Below are positions 43,443 to 57,685 of a stretch of DNA of 64,000 nucleotides, piece after piece; the stretch's first letter is position 1; each line of letters starts with the position of its first letter. The notes below the pieces were generated by a model that was not told the origin of the DNA, did no database searches, and saw only the letters and a program-made list of their open reading frames with translations. Origin of the DNA: Dermanyssus gallinae (taxonomy: Eukaryota > Arthropoda > Arachnida > Mesostigmata > Dermanyssidae); NCBI GenBank assembly GCA_003439945.1, contig QVRM01000335.1:283501-347500 (forward strand), in the 5' to 3' direction. The translations under genes and the position numbers were made by a program.

Positions 43443-46374
43443 ATGAACAGCAAACCCCCTAAACCGAATCCCGATCATCTTCAAACCCGTCCCCAGCTAA
43501 CATTCATCTGCGACGTCTGTAGAAAATCCGTAAAATCGCTGCGCGGACTACACATACATAAAACCCGTGTTCACGGAGGACAAACCCACACACATTCCTT
43601 TGACCGGCCACCCGATGGCTCCGCTCCACATACTTCGACCCAGGACCAGAGAGACCCAGCCGACATTACCTCTGACAACGATCCAAAAACGTTTACCCGT
43701 ATCCTAGCTCGTGCTCGCAAAAGCACGAAGCTAGTCAGGATAATCCCGAGAGGAGTCAGGGAAATCTGTTGCGCAGCTTACGCGGAAGCCCTCTCTCACT
43801 TCAACTCGAGACTAGACGCTGAATCCTGGCACAGATTAATGACCTTGCCGACACTCATGTTGCATATTCCAGAACTAAAAAGCAACGACATCACATTGTG
43901 CCAAGTAATTAGGAAGAACATAACAGATTCCCAATGGAAGACGCTGGATAATCTTTCTGATAGACCGCACCACAGCCTCACACAGTCGCGCAAGGAGCAC
44001 CTCACCGACCGCCAGATTGTCGCAAGGGCAGAACGCAAGTTAGCTGAGGGAGACATACGCTCCGCCGCACGCACTTTACTTTCGACAGAGTCTTTCGCAT
44101 TGCCCGACGACCGCACGACTCAGGAACTTAGAAGCAAGCATCCCTCTCCTCCGGCTCACGTCAGGGACCGCTTGATCAACTTTGAGCAACCTCCCACGGA
44201 TGAGCCTTTCATCGTGCCGGCACAGCTCGTAGTTAATGCGGTTCGATCCTTCTCACTAGCATCTGGCCCTGGACTGGATGGATTACGTCCTCGACATCTG
44301 AGAGATATGTTGGACAGCACAATACCTTCTTCCGAAAGACTGCTAGCGGAACTGCGCTGTCTGACTAACTTGACTCTAAGTGGCAGGCTGCCAAGTTTTT
44401 GCCACCCAATCTTCTATGGGGCAGATCTGACAGCCCTGAAGAAAAAAGACGGTTCCATTAGACCGATAGCGTGCGGCCTTACTCTACGTAGGCTGGGTGC
44501 CAAAGTAGCGATTGCCATCAATAGGACGGCAATCGTGAAGGCGGTGGCACCTCACCAGGTTGGCGTTTCAGTTAAAGGCGGAGCTGAAGCTGCAGCACAC
44601 GCAACTCGGGCTTTCACAGAGGCAGAGGGACCCCCTACGAGTCCTGGTAAAACTAGATTTCCGAAACGCCTTCAACACCATCCGACGCGATGTTATCCTT
44701 AATGAAGTTAAAGCGAAAGTTCCACAAATGTTTTGCTTAGCGTGGCAGAGCTACGGCACGCCATCACTGCTGTCCTGGGGAGAGAATGAGCCTCTTCTCT
44801 CAGCCAACGGAGTACAACAGGGAGATCCGATTGGGCCCGCTTTATTTAGTTTAGGAATCTCAGGATTAGTGTCCCGCATGAAAAGTTCACTAAATGTGTG
44901 GTACCTAGACGATGGTATACTAGGCGGCCCGGCGAACATAGTGGCCTCCGACATACGCGAAGTGCTACAGTTTGCTGAGGAGGGAGGCTTAACTCTTAAC
45001 GCCTCAAAATGCGAGGTCATAGCTGTAGGTGGAACCTCCCACCAGCAGGATGAGGCATGCAAACTCATTGCAGACGCCCTGCCTGGTACAAAGATAATTG
45101 AGTTGCCTGACCTAGAAGTCCTGGGAGCGCCCATTGGATCTCGGAAGATCTCGAAAACTATCCTGGATAAGCGGGACGCCCTCCGGTGTATCAAACCTCG
45201 GCTATTGGCGATGCACGCACAGGCTACATTATGCCTATGGAGATACAGCCTAGGATCACCTAGGCTAAACTACATTCTACGCACGTCCCCCACAAGCCAC
45301 CACTGTGATAATTTGCAAGCATTTGACGAGGTGGCAAAGGAGATACTGAGTGAAGTTCTAAACGTGGGCCTTACCGACAGATCCTGGAAAAGGGCCACAC
45401 TTCCTCTCAGCGAAGGAGGATTGGGACTAAGGTCCGTGGCAGAGCTTGCTTCGTTGTGCTACGCGGCCTCTATCATAGAGTTCTCGGGGCTTGCGGAGAC
45501 GTTGCTGGAACCGGATGTTCATTCTGTGCTGCGCGGAAGGAGGGACGAAGCTGAGCTGGCAGCTAGACAAGCGATAGGCCCTGGCCCCTGGGAGCAACAC
45601 CCTACACAGCACATGCTTGACAGCTACAAGTGTCAAACGACCGCTCGCACGATCTTACATGACATCCAATCCCCGACAGAGAGAGCGGTATTCATAGCTG
45701 CCCGTGACACTTTCAGCAGTGGCTTCCTAAGAGCACTTCCTTCATCACAGCTGGGCACCATGCTGGACAACACCTCTTTCCGCATGGTGGCCGCTCTGAG
45801 AATAGGCGCTCCCATATGTGAGCCATACGAGTGTAAGGCGTGTGGAAAAACAGTGGATGAGGACGGACTGCACCCTTTGAGCTGCACTAAAAGCCCTGGT
45901 AGGGCTCCCAGGCACGCGGAAATCAACGCGATCCTAAAGAAGGCTCTTCGTAGAGCCGGCATACCAAGCACCCTGGAGCCCAGGTTGGGCCTCGAAGACG
46001 ACAAAAGACCAGACGGCGTCACCATCCCGCCATGGTCCAACGGCAAATGCCTGGTATGGGATGCCACGGTATCATGTACAGTGGCTCCGTCATACCTGAT
46101 GCACAGCGCCATCAGGTCAGGGTGGGTTGCTGAACATGCCGAGATCGCAAAAAAACGCGAATACTCTGATTTGGGGAGAAGATATCACTTCGTACCCGTC
46201 GCCATGGAAACGATGGGCCCGATCAGCAATAGCACAAGTATCCTCCTCAAAGACCTAGGTGTCAAAATTAGTGCTAACACGGGTGACCAGCGCGAGGGCG
46301 AGTTTCTGCGTCAGCAACTCTCGCTCGCAGTGTGTAGGGGAAACGCCGCCGCTATCATCGGCTCTATGGATTGA
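43443..46374 (+). pseudogene. RLE-type LINE polyprotein (C2H2-RT-CCHC-RLE), one frameshift
   Basis: The first frame (43443-44702) has a C2H2 finger (CDVCRKSVKSLRGLHIHK, then TRVH), a Ser/His-rich linker, SGPGLDGLRPRHLRDML, LKKKDGSIRPIACGLTLRRL and HQVGVSVKGGAEAAAHATRA. At about 44625-44635 (a C5 run) one base is gained or lost. The second frame continues RVLVKLDFRNAFNTIRRD (motif A), GVQQGDPIGPALFSLGIS, WYLDDGILGG (motif C, YLDD), LTLNASKCEVIAVG, a finger CKACGKTVDEDGLHPLSC, and RHAEINAIL, STLEP, KRPDGVTIPPW, LVWDATVSCTVAPSYL (RLE catalytic core) to FLRQQLSLAVCRGNA. Otherwise open over about 977 codons, so recent. ATG 43443 is used because the microsatellite ends directly before it. Confidence 0.88.
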
Positions 46375-46449
46375 GAAGGGGGGGGGTGAGCCTACGCGGG
46401 TACACGTTTGGGTCCCACAATTGTAGGGAAATACTGAAAAATTGAATAC

Positions 46450-46470
46450 ATAATAATAATAATAATAATT
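46450..46470. repeat. (TAA)n tail at the 3' junction of the RLE element
   Basis: About 7 TAA units. Either the element's own tail or the other half of a split target array. Confidence 0.9.
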
Positions 46471-46479
46471 ACTTCGGGT

Positions 46480-48560
46480 TGTGACACGTTCACTACCTCT
46501 AATGTCTGTCGAGAATAGAACATATGAACACTACCACACTCTGCAGATATTTTATGTAACACTTTGTTTATTTAGACTTTTTCTTATACATTGTCATCTG
46601 TCGTTCTATATCTCAGTTACATTTGCTCCTTTTTTTGTCGTTCCGACTCTCATGCTCTCTTTCTTCTTTTCTCTCTCTCTCTCTCTATATATATATCTAT
46701 CTCCTGTCTCTATCTCTCTGGGGATCTCCTGTTTACGGTTTGCCATCATCATCATCATCATCGTTATTATTCTTCTTGTTCAGATGTTTCACCTTCTTCT
46801 TCTTCTTATTCTTCGTCGTCGTCGTCGTCGTCGTCTTCTCATCGTTATTATGAATGTGTTTATTTTTGAATGTATGTGGTGAGTGTGTCTATGTGTGTCT
46901 ATCCTCATTAGTATCTGGCCACTGCAAGTCACTCAGTATCCTGTTCCGGTCCTTCCAGCGTGCGTTTATTTAGGTCGGCTGCTCAGCTGAAGGCGAAAAG
47001 CAGATGTCCCCGCCGTGTGTGGGATGCCCCGCAGGCACGGGGCGGGGAAGCTATGTCATCATCATCACGTCCACCACCACCATCATCATCATCATCGTCG
47101 TCACCCTAGGTATGATCATATTCTAGTTTTGTAGGTTACTAGCGACGAACTTGACGACTGACAAACAACAGATCAACAAACAGACAGACATACAACCAAA
47201 GACAAGCCGTGTCAACAATTCAGCTCATTCAGCAGCACTTCTTGGTCAGGCAGCAAACCGAAGGCATCAACGCATCAATCAGTCCGGCTTGATGCATCAT
47301 CGGTCCTTGATCGATTCTTGACCTCGACAATTGGATGATCGATCAATCCATCTGACTCTCTCCCTTGCGGCGTGCGCTGCGTCTTACGCTTCATCGCTCT
47401 AGTCGCTACGTCGTTTTCACACACTTGCACAGTTTCAATCATTCTCATATTCTCGTAGTAGTAGTAGAAGTAGTTCGTAGTGGTAGTTCGTAGTGGTAGC
47501 GAACGAACTACTAAGCAACAAACATCAAGACCCCAAACCCTCTCTCTGTGAGGGTGAGGCCGAGTGACAGGGAGGATATGTTGTTGTTGGACGTCGGCAA
47601 CACGATATTCCTCACTGTATGAATAGCAAAAATCATAATAGTCTGCACATACACCAGTGCCGTAATCTCAACCGAATCAACCCGACGAAAGCCGCCCCAG
47701 CACAGCAGTCAGTATTCGATGCTGTTCGATCACGAAAGCCCGGCCAGTCAGCACGCCGGCCACAATCGAAGCAGGCATTGTGCAGAATCAATCAATAAGA
47801 CCACGTCGACTCGATTTCAGCTCGACAGACTACTATATAGTCACCACCATCGGCATCCCCATCAACAACATAGCTTTTAATTCATTGCCATGGTGTCCTC
47901 GTCGTGGTTGTGGCTGTTGTTGTTGTTGTTGTTGTTGTTGTTGTGGTTTTGGTTGTCGTTATCGTGGGTTTGGTTTCGTTTGTTGTTGTTGTTATTGTGG
48001 CTATTCTGCGGGTGCTGCAGATTGCTCTATTATATAGTAGATCTAAGCTACCGTCCATTGATCGTCGGACCTAACCGACCTCACATGCTACCAAAAGAGA
48101 CGGCAGCGTTGTAGTAGTCATCACAATATGGCGATAATCAATACAGTATTCACACATTCGACTTTATTTTTTTTGTCATCTGACGTTACAACTGTCATCC
48201 TCCTGCAGCTAGCTAGCTAGCGGTGCTACACTTCTCGAGTAACACCGAGTTCTGTATTCACTTACAATCGCGACTCGTGCGTTATCGTCTCATGTATCCC
48301 ATTGCGTTTCGAATCAGCGTTTTGACTGGATCGTCGTTGACTGGACCTCATTCTCGTAGAGCCGATGTCGCGATACTACCATTATGGTTATGGATTCGTA
48401 TTTGTTGTTGTAGGCGTTGTTATCATTGTTTTCATAAGTAATATTGTTGTTGTTGTTGTTCTCATTGTTTTCATTAGTAATATTGTTGTTGTTGTTGTTG
48501 TTGTTGTTGCTGTTGTTGTTCTCATCGCTTTTATATGTGTTGTCTTCGCGGAATCTGCTC
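46480..48560. repeat. Intergenic DNA with many short microsatellites
   Basis: CT and TA arrays at 46668-46700, CAT at 46745-46765, TTC/GTC at 46780-46840, CAT at 47058-47105, (GTA)n at 47455-47470, (GTT)n at 47906-47945 and 48441-48515. Frames here are repeat artefacts. No exon supported. Confidence 0.5.
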
Positions 48561-49288
48561 CCACCAATTACTACTACTGCTGCACATATATGGCAGATCG
48601 CTCATTAATATTGTTATCGCTGTCCGTTCAGTTTGTTCGCTATAGGAGCATTATTACTTCTGACTATACGACTGACCCGACCCCGACGTGTGCGGTGAAC
48701 GACCCCATCAGGGTCAGGGTTCTCTCAGCCCGAACGATCGAGGCGTTTGGTCGTTGATTTCGGCATTCGTACGGCATGGCAATCCTCTTGTTCGGATCTT
48801 GCCGATACGTCTGTTCACTCATCGTCTGTCTTAGAAATCAGCCAGAATCACTGATCCGAGTCCACCTCAAGTACCTCAGTACCGTATCGCTCACAAATGC
48901 ATCCGCTGCTCTGTCTGTACATGGGAGGAATGCATAGCATCCAACTGCTGCCGCTGACCACCGATATGAACTGGTTCCTACGCTGCTGCCGCATATTCCT
49001 TAGGCGAGGGCACCACTAAACAATGCTACACGCTATATAGATACTCGAATGGTCTCAAACTGCTAAGAAAGGCACATTATGCATGCAGGTTAACCTCATC
49101 GCGAGCACGCTGAGGTCGAGGAGCTAACACGGTGCGATAGCTAAGGGGACCTAACTAACGGGATCGATGTAGTTAGTTCACGAGCCAACTACTTCGTTTG
49201 CTATCGACCGATCGGTCGTACGAGCCTACGACGAGGCTGTATTGTCAGCAGCTCTCCAACAGAGATGTCACTTGGCTAATACATCTTG

Positions 49289-49335
<47 letters not shown>

Positions 49336-50067
49336 GCCTTTTGCAGTATAATTATATATTAGCGTCGCTAAAGGATGTCAGTCTTGCTGCAAATGTCTGG
49401 TTGGTGAATTAGCTTATATCGAATCTTTGCCAGGCACGTGCGCTGACAGCTTTCAATTCATTGTTTAATGTCCCTAGGCTGTCTCTACGTGCATGCCGTA
49501 TTTGTCCGAGAACGAGCACAGTCTCGGTGGGCAATCGTATTTGAAATTGTACTGGTTTTTAACGCTAGCGTTTGAATCGGTCAGTCAGCGATAAATGGAG
49601 TGCTCAGTCTACCAAGAGGGAGAGCATATAGAATCGAATTGTAATATCTACGCCTAAAATGCCGTATAGTTGGCCAGTCACAGTTTAACTTAGTTAGCTT
49701 GCCATTCTCTTCATAGCACCCTACACATTCATTCTTTTCAAGCAAACGCCTCTGCACTAAGGCAATTATTAATCGGATTCAATGAAAATATAAATACATG
49801 CATGTTCCCTGAGACCTGCTTGTCTCGTACGCTTCATATGCAAAAACAAACTTCTGACTTGCGGCCGATTTAGTGGGATGACAGCCGTAGGTCTTGCGGT
49901 ATATGTATATATAGGTCGCTAAGGTAAATTATACCAGATATGTTAAGAAATAACGTAATTCGACTAAAATGTGTCTCGGAGCCAAAGTCAAGACGGTGGA
50001 TGAGGTCAAATGCAAGCTTTGTTTAATCGAGTACACCAGCATTCCAAGCTAAAATAGTTCCTTTCAG

Positions 50068-50151
<84 letters not shown>

Positions 50152-50836
50152 TTAGAGAGATATTAAAGAAGATATGGAATCCTTACCTGCCAATCTTCAC
50201 AGGGAAATAGCAATCGTTGATATTCGAATAGGTATGAAATGCAGCCGTATCAAAACCATTGAGGTCGTCAAGTCCGAAGCTCACCACCGAAGTCACTTCG
50301 GGTGATTTAGCTCGACACGTTTATTAAATCTTGTCACTTTACCTTCTAGCGTTCTGTGTCTCCTTCATGTTAAAATTGGCAGATATTCCTATACGACAGG
50401 TTACGAAATTCACTTTTGCTCGCATCCAAGTTCAACAGCAAGAAAAATCGTCACTAGCTTCGTTCACCGAATGCGTCATTATTATTAATTACTATAATTA
50501 TTACGACCCGATGCAAAATAGGCGCCATATATGGCTATGTCCTACCCTACCTGTCGAGACAGTAGTGAGCAGTCTTTACACTTGCTATACGAACCGTCTC
50601 TGTAAAACACGTTTTCTTGTAAACGTATCCGCCTTTAAAGGAGGTACAATATTGTTGTTGTTTCTATCGTAATATTAGCAGCAATTTGTAAAACAAGAGT
50701 TGCGGCGGTTGTTTTTTTTTATCTACTTCTGCTGTATGCAGTGTGTTTTTGGGGCCTGATGCTCCTAATAATTATAATATACATTTGCCCTTAATCTTGC
50801 AGCTGCCAATATTGCACAAAGTTGCTTATCTCGCTT

Positions 50837-50873
<37 letters not shown>

Positions 50874-51261
50874 GTACATTATAATATACTACTTGCCCCA
50901 GTGGTCTCGTATCATACGAAGACATAAGGGCCTACGGCGAATGTCACAGCCGAACGGAACAATAGGCAAACAGGCGTGAAATCACTGACTCACGGCAGGT
51001 TTGGAACGGCACGTTCTGCGAGATTGCACAGATCGGGTGTGTCAGCCTCCCAGCTGTCATCAAAGTCGACCGTCAAAACACAGAGCAGTCGTCACGCTTG
51101 GCGTGGATTAATTAATACGCTGCGTTGGTTGTTTAATGAAACGGTTCGACACCGTACCTAAATAAGGTCCTGGATTTGGATTTAGCGCCACTGGTTAATT
51201 TTGATTGCCATAAGATGTAAACTACAGACCGAACGACCAGCCTCGCAAGTCTCATACGGCA

Positions 51262-51293
<32 letters not shown>

Positions 51294-54200
51294 CTAGAGT
51301 GTACATGCATGCACCGCGTGGCCACTGCTCAGCCAACGAAGCCGCCTGGCTTAAGTCGGGGTTACGCTTTTTTTTTTTATTATTAATTACGCTTAACAAC
51401 GCTCAACAAACCCAGGTACCACTTAGCCCACAAGCTAGCTTACCCACAATGTCGTTGCCAGAGTCATGCGTATGAGCTCTAGATGGGACACTTTTAAAGC
51501 GCATTGGTTTTAATCGTTTCCCATTTAGTTGGCCATTTAATGGACCACAACCCGAAAATAGGAAGCACATATACCGCAATAAAAACGATGGTACATGGTT
51601 ATGATCTGCGCATTATTATTATTAAGAAAATATAGCCTGATGCTACATCTGAAGGCGTGCTGCTCACGGATCTCACAACAAAGTTTTGTTTCTGACCCCA
51701 GTTGATCTTCACTGTGTTCTGAATCTGTTCACAATCGCTTTCTAACCAACTGGCTATACGGCATGTCGAATTGGCGAGCAAACAGGTAACTAAGAAATCC
51801 AGACAGAAGGTAGAAGGAGAAGTGAAGACGCACACGGGAAAATTAGCATAGTGAGTAAGGGAAAGAGCAAAAAACAGAAGCGCTGATAAAATGTGAAACA
51901 ATACTGCCGCTTACGACTCTGTGCTCACGAGACTAGTGACCATGCTATGCTCTTCCTATGGGCTCGCATACTGTGCTCATTACTAAATATGCTCTAGTTT
52001 ACTCAGCATTCGACGATGGTGGTGTTACTATGCACTCCTAACATGCCTTCGGAGGTGGTTTTAGCGTTCGACAATTGTTAACGTTACTTCTCGTTGCAGC
52101 TCACTCACTGCGATTCGTTTGTGTCATTGCACCTTGTCCAGTTATAAGTCAATCATAGTGTGGACTAGCCATTCATCGCCTGATCCTACGCTGTGGCCCG
52201 AACGTCAGTGACTCAGTCCACATAATGATATAGAATCGTAATGATACAGTGCTGCTGTGCAGCTACCAATAGCACACTTAAATTAGCAGAGGATAGGAAG
52301 TAGCCTTATAGCAAGCCAACGAAAGACATCCGTCTCTGCTGAATATCAACAATATATGCGCTTGAGAGGGATTATAAAACATGTAATAAAATCACTTTTT
52401 AATAGAAGAAGAACACTTCTTTAGAAGTAACAGTGAAATGTCTAGAATTTGTTATACTGATGCGCCACAGGATACAAACGTCCTCGCTATGCTAACATAA
52501 TTATAAAAATCCGATGTCAAATGGCGGGGAAAACAACTTACAGTAATTCTATCACGAATCGAACCACCATCGATTTTATACCAAAAGTATCCCCATAAAA
52601 TGCACATTCCTTGATGCCTGTGTTGGGTGAGCGCAATAGCAACATTTTGAGGTATTAAACTTGAAATCTCTAAAAATGAAATATCATAATATCTCGATTG
52701 CGAACGTATTGAGTACGACTATTATCTTGCTGGCCAAAGCTGGACGACGCTCCAGACGAAATTTTTTTTCGAACACGCTGGTATGTTCAGTCACTCTATG
52801 AAACAACTAGGTCTCTCGCAATCGCACATTTAGTAAAGCCATGTCTGGTTTGTCGCATCTATATAACATATTTTAGTCATTTCAGCTGCTTCCGTATCAC
52901 ATTAGGAAAAATTCTTATTTTGAGAAGTGCTATAATCCCCCTCTCTTAGGTATGGCTACAACTTTTATAGACATAATATATATACAACATTCATAGACAC
53001 TCTCCCGACACCACTAATGTCAATGACGGCTTTGCAAGTTTCCGGAAACGTCGACAAATCCCAACCAAACAAATCACCCTCTGTGGAATTGGTTTTTAAA
53101 AAGCCCTATACCGTAAACATTCGATTGCACAAATGAAAAACCAAGACGTTGACAGGAAAGAGAGATCTCACGACAAAAAGTAGTACCGATGACATTATAC
53201 TAACAGGTAGTTTTATGCATTTCTGTAGTGTATTTCGGCTCTTCGTGGTTTGCCCTTTAGAAGAGGAACGGTGGTATCTGCGTCTTTTAATGTTATTTGT
53301 CTTCTGGTATGAAGTTTTTATGAAATACTTGGATTTCTGTAATGGCTCCGTATTTTCGAGTCGGCCGATGATTTTGTTGGCGCTTCCGGGTTATAATAAT
53401 AACTTAGATTTTAAAGACAAACCGATAAAGTGGGATGCATCTCGGTTTAAAAGCACAGCACCAGGCACCCTCAAATGTTTCAGTTCCACTAAGAGATAGC
53501 GCTCTAAAAAGGTTCCCGGCGGACGTGCACTAAATAAACGCATCGCTGATCGTCACGCCATGATCGGTTACGGCCAGATGTTGGAAGTACATGATCTTAA
53601 AACAAAACTAACCATAACCACATTGTAAAAGCGCTGTAGATAAAAGTAAACCTCGTTGGTTCGATCTCACGTACACGCAACCGCGTGAGTGTCCCTTTAT
53701 ATGTTTTCTTCGTGTGTGTGTGTGCAGAAACGCCATTGCGCTAAAAACATGCCATTGCTGTCCGGGGTCGAAGGCTTAAAGCCTGTCTGTCACGTTTGAC
53801 TTATGGCAGCATGTCTTGTTAAACTGTAATAAAAAGTAGATAGTAAGCACAAGTAAAAGGAACTCTTTAAAACGACGTAAAGCGTCGACCTAAAACTAGA
53901 GTCACATCTTACTAAATATCCTTAAATCAAATAAAACTCTCTCTTCTCTCTTATCTATCTAGCTATCTAGCTACCTACCTATCTATCTATCTATTTGTAT
54001 GTATATCGGGGGACTGCAACGAGGCTCAACATAGCCTTCAATGGAATTATCAATCAGCAGCGTCATCAGTGTGGCGCAGTGTCGAGAGAAATAGATAGGA
54101 ACTACGGCGTCGGTGCAGTAGTCTTCTCACAGTCTACTCACTGTCCTACTACAGGATTAACTAGTCTTCTCAGCCCTCTAGCGGGGCCCCCTTAACCATG

Positions 54201-54880
54201 CTGGTGGATTAACACCGTACGAGACGTCAACGAGTCTCGACTGGTGACAACAGCTGTTGTAGCATAGCACGTGTGGCGGATCTGTTGTCTGTGCATCTGC
54301 TTCTTAACATTGTTACGGCTACTGCTACTACTACTATTACTATTACTACAAATGTTTTTCCCCTGGCCGCACAGACTGAGGGCCGGCAAAGCGTACAGTT
54401 AGAGCAAACTACGCCAATCCTCAGCTGTTGTTAGAGTAGTTGTTAGAGTAAGCCCAAACTAGCTGGGCCTATCTATCTGCACCCCGTCTGTCTGTCTGTC
54501 TGTCTGTCTGCATCCAGCATTCTCGAGCTCATCGGAGGATCCAGCTACAGCTAACTAAGTGTGTCGAGCGTGGTCATCTGAACGGTGTGTGTCTCATATC
54601 GACACTGTGTTGTGACTGATGATGCCTTCGTAATTGGTTACCGCTAAGTGTCTTGGCGTTGTTCTTCTTGTCTATATAAAATGGTGTAAGACGTATGTGT
54701 ATCTGTGTATGCGTGTGTGTATGCACGCCGATATGTACGCCGTTCAGGATGACCTTCCGGAGCTTGTTGTTGTTGTTGTCGTTGTCGTCGTCCGAGGAGC
54801 GCTGACGTCCTTTCTTCTACGTTCGTTGCTGTACTAGCAAGCAACAAATTCATCCTTCAGCCACCGTCACCACCATATGG
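48561..54880. other. Intergenic region between the convergent genes
   Basis: Mostly AT-rich, unique-looking sequence with (TA)n at 49290-49328, 50070-50149, 50840-50870 and 51266-51292, (CTAT)n at 53945-53995, (GTCT)n at 54488-54510 and (GTT)n at 54764-54790. A 116-codon frame at 53149-53499 (+) has no recognised domain. No gene is supported, although LIM exons of the ZASP-like gene were looked for by their Cys/His spacing and not found. Confidence 0.4.
50070..50149. repeat. (TA)n microsatellite
   Basis: A perfect array of about 80 bp in the intergenic region, among the longest here together with 23594-23680. Confidence 0.95.
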
Positions 54881-54891
54881 GTCAGCTCGAA

Positions 54892-55040
54892 TCACAATTT
54901 GCAGAAGGACGCCCCTTCAGTCGAGGGATGATTTTCATCGCTGGGAATGTCTTCGAAGCTCATGTTGGAAAACGCGGCTGAACTGCCCTTCTCGGCCTTC
55001 TCGGCACGCTTGCTCGAGCCTCGCTTATTTTTCTTCTTGC
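54892..55040 (-). CDS. Nak/AAK1-like exon G: C-terminus
   Basis: Acceptor TTCTTTTTCAG|GC completes a Gly; then KKKNKRGSSKRAEKAEKGSS, AAFSNMSFEDIPSDENH, and PSTEGASFCKL followed by stop at 54894-54892. A basic stretch followed by an acidic FEDIPSDE peptide is a plausible adaptor-binding end. No AATAAA was recognised in the 500 bases beyond. Confidence 0.75.
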
Positions 55041-57090
55041 CTGAAAAAGAACACGGTACACGGGTGAATGAATACACGTCAGTACGCGTGTATACGCAAA
55101 CGTCAAGGTTGTCATCTACCGGCGTGTCTGTCGCCGATTCGATCGCTGTGGTTGCTCGTATTTTGAAGTTTTAGCGATGCTCATTGAGAAGAATTGATGA
55201 GAAACCATATACCGCTAAGAGTCAGTCCGCGGTCATCATGCTGCCACAACGAAACGCTGTCGGGGAAAGCGTAGATATTCGTCGCAATGTCCGCTTATGC
55301 TGTTGCTCTAAGTGCATCTGTACAAAAAAAAGAAGGGAGACATAATGGAATTGGAGGGCAAAGGAAATGGCCAGCCAGGCCCCTTCCACGTCGTCCGCGG
55401 CTGCCCGACCCTAGAAGACGACGTACCAAGTGAGGCAACGAGTAGCAGTTCATTCTCCGGACTGGGATGATCTCTAGATTCCTTTCGACCGCTTTTGCCG
55501 CCTGCCGAGACCCCGAAGCGTGACGACACGCCACAGAACGAGTCTGCGTTGACGCCAACTGCTACCGCTGGGCTTTCGGCGAACTGAAAATCGCCAGACG
55601 CAACAACAACAACAACAACAACAAGAGCGGACCGTAGAAATAACATCACGTAACGGCACATGGCGAGGACCTCACGCTAACAATATGATAACACGGACGC
55701 TAGCGTCTTTCAATGTGACGTATTTCTTTGAGCCCATATCGTTCAGTAAAGAATGCTGACATCGACAGCTCGAGACACAAATGCACGATAAACTACGTAG
55801 TAGTGAAAAGCAAAGCAAGAGAAGTATTTTCTTGTTAACGTTTACGCTTTGCACTGAATACGAATTCGAGCAATTTCCAGATCGCATTTCATGTCCACCG
55901 TCCACAAGCAACAACAACAACAACAACACTAGCGTAACTGACTCCTGTCAGACTCCAGTCTCATTCGAGTTAATAGACCAGGAAGATTCAGTGCAAAGCC
56001 GTACACGGGCATTCGCCTTACGGAAAAACAAAGTAGTCAAGGTCATATTATTATTACCATTATCAATAAAACGCACTCAAAATATTTGAAGCTAGGTGGA
56101 AGATAAGCATAAGCAAAGTAAGGCAGCGAATATAACATTCTTAATCGCATAAGAGCAAAAGAGACGGCGCCTTAGCTAACCTTTTTCGAGAGCTTCGGAC
56201 TAGCCGCGCTATTACTGTTGTTATGATTGCTGCTGCTGGTGTTGTTGTTGTTTAGAGTCACCATGGTGGTGGCACCCTTTCGAATCTCCTTCGGAGTTTC
56301 CTTGCCAGTCGAGCTCTCCTTTTGGCCGGCTGCACCTACAGAGATGACGACAGTTCCACCGCCAGCATACACCACAAGGTCGTTGAATAAACCCACTGTA
56401 AGATACACATAATGACATTAAAAATAATAATAATAGTAACACTCATAAAAAACGCACCTCAAACTAAGCAGTCTTGCTCAGTACCACGGCCATAATTATG
56501 CAGAACCTTGTCCAGTAATTTCGGCCTTTACTGCTTCAGAAAAAGAAACCACTCGCTTAAGAAATTTACCCGGCAGCTGGGAGGATGCAAGGGGGCTTAA
56601 GTAACACGTTAAGGCATACGCCGCGTACACCATAAGCCACGATAGCGCGTAACCAATATCGATGTTTACCCAGATGGTTCGTTTTGTGCGACAGAAATGC
56701 ATCATGTGTGCAGCAAGTAAAGTCCAGAACTAACCCCCTTTATCATTGACATATTATATAAAAGGGCTGTACGCAGCGGTGGCAGCGAATGAGGGGAGAG
56801 AGTATAGGAGTCATGTTTTTAAACAGTAGTGAGTTTAACGTGGCACCTATGTCATTCTTATGCAGAATTTTCCGCCGAACACGACGGTATAACCGCATCC
56901 ATGCGTTGACTGATTCTAGCGCAAACGTAGATTTTGCAGAACTATCCAGGAGGAAGCAGAATAATTTATTTTATACAATTCAACCTCACTCCTTAACAAG
57001 ACGTTTCCGCCCCTACTTCTATTGGGACAAATTATTTTCTTGCTGACATCTACCAAACCTTAAAATAAGTATATACAGTTATGGAAGATC

Positions 57091-57146
<56 letters not shown>

Positions 57147-57355
57147 TTTACAAAGCTAAGCGGTAAATGTGCATGCCGGTGAAATCTTTATACAAACATC
57201 AGTTCCTCCAGGCCTCCCTCCCTCGGGAGGGAGTTAAGAATCATGCTCGCGTTACCGCGCTTCTAAGACGTTCGACTTCTCGATTATCTGGCTGGGATGA
57301 TCCGCGTTATGGCCATGGCTATATTTCAATGATGAACGAGCAGATCGTGTGCTCC

Positions 57356-57387
<32 letters not shown>

Positions 57388-57601
57388 GTATATGCACATA
57401 TTGATTTTACACGAGTACATTATTATCACAATGTAGAGGTATCACAATAATAAGTATTATAATTAGAGATTCGCTGCCGAGAGGCCTGGAGGAACTATCG
57501 TGTACATAAGGTGTTTAATCTGTGCATTTACCGGCTGGTAATCATTTGGTAACAACATAAATTAATCATAATAAACAACTAAAAATATTATTATAATTAT
57601 A

Positions 57602-57685
<84 letters not shown>

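Larger units (their letters stand above)
43441..46470 (+). mobile_element. Near-complete RLE-type non-LTR retrotransposon between (TAA)n arrays
   Basis: One long coding region (43443-46374, a single frameshift), a short 3' UTR (about 75 bp) and (TAA)n at both ends (43405-43440; 46450-46470). The single ORF with N-terminal C2H2 finger, central RT and C-terminal Cys/His finger plus restriction-like endonuclease is the R2/R4/NeSL/CRE-type plan. Dong/R4-type elements are known to insert in TAA repeats; whether this belongs to that clade is inference, since its YLDD motif C is unusual for them. Confidence 0.85.

Noticed and set aside
53149..53499. STDDIILTG resembling the YLDDI box of LTR-retrotransposon RTs
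   Set aside because: No other RT motifs around, and the aromatic residue before DD is missing; likely chance.
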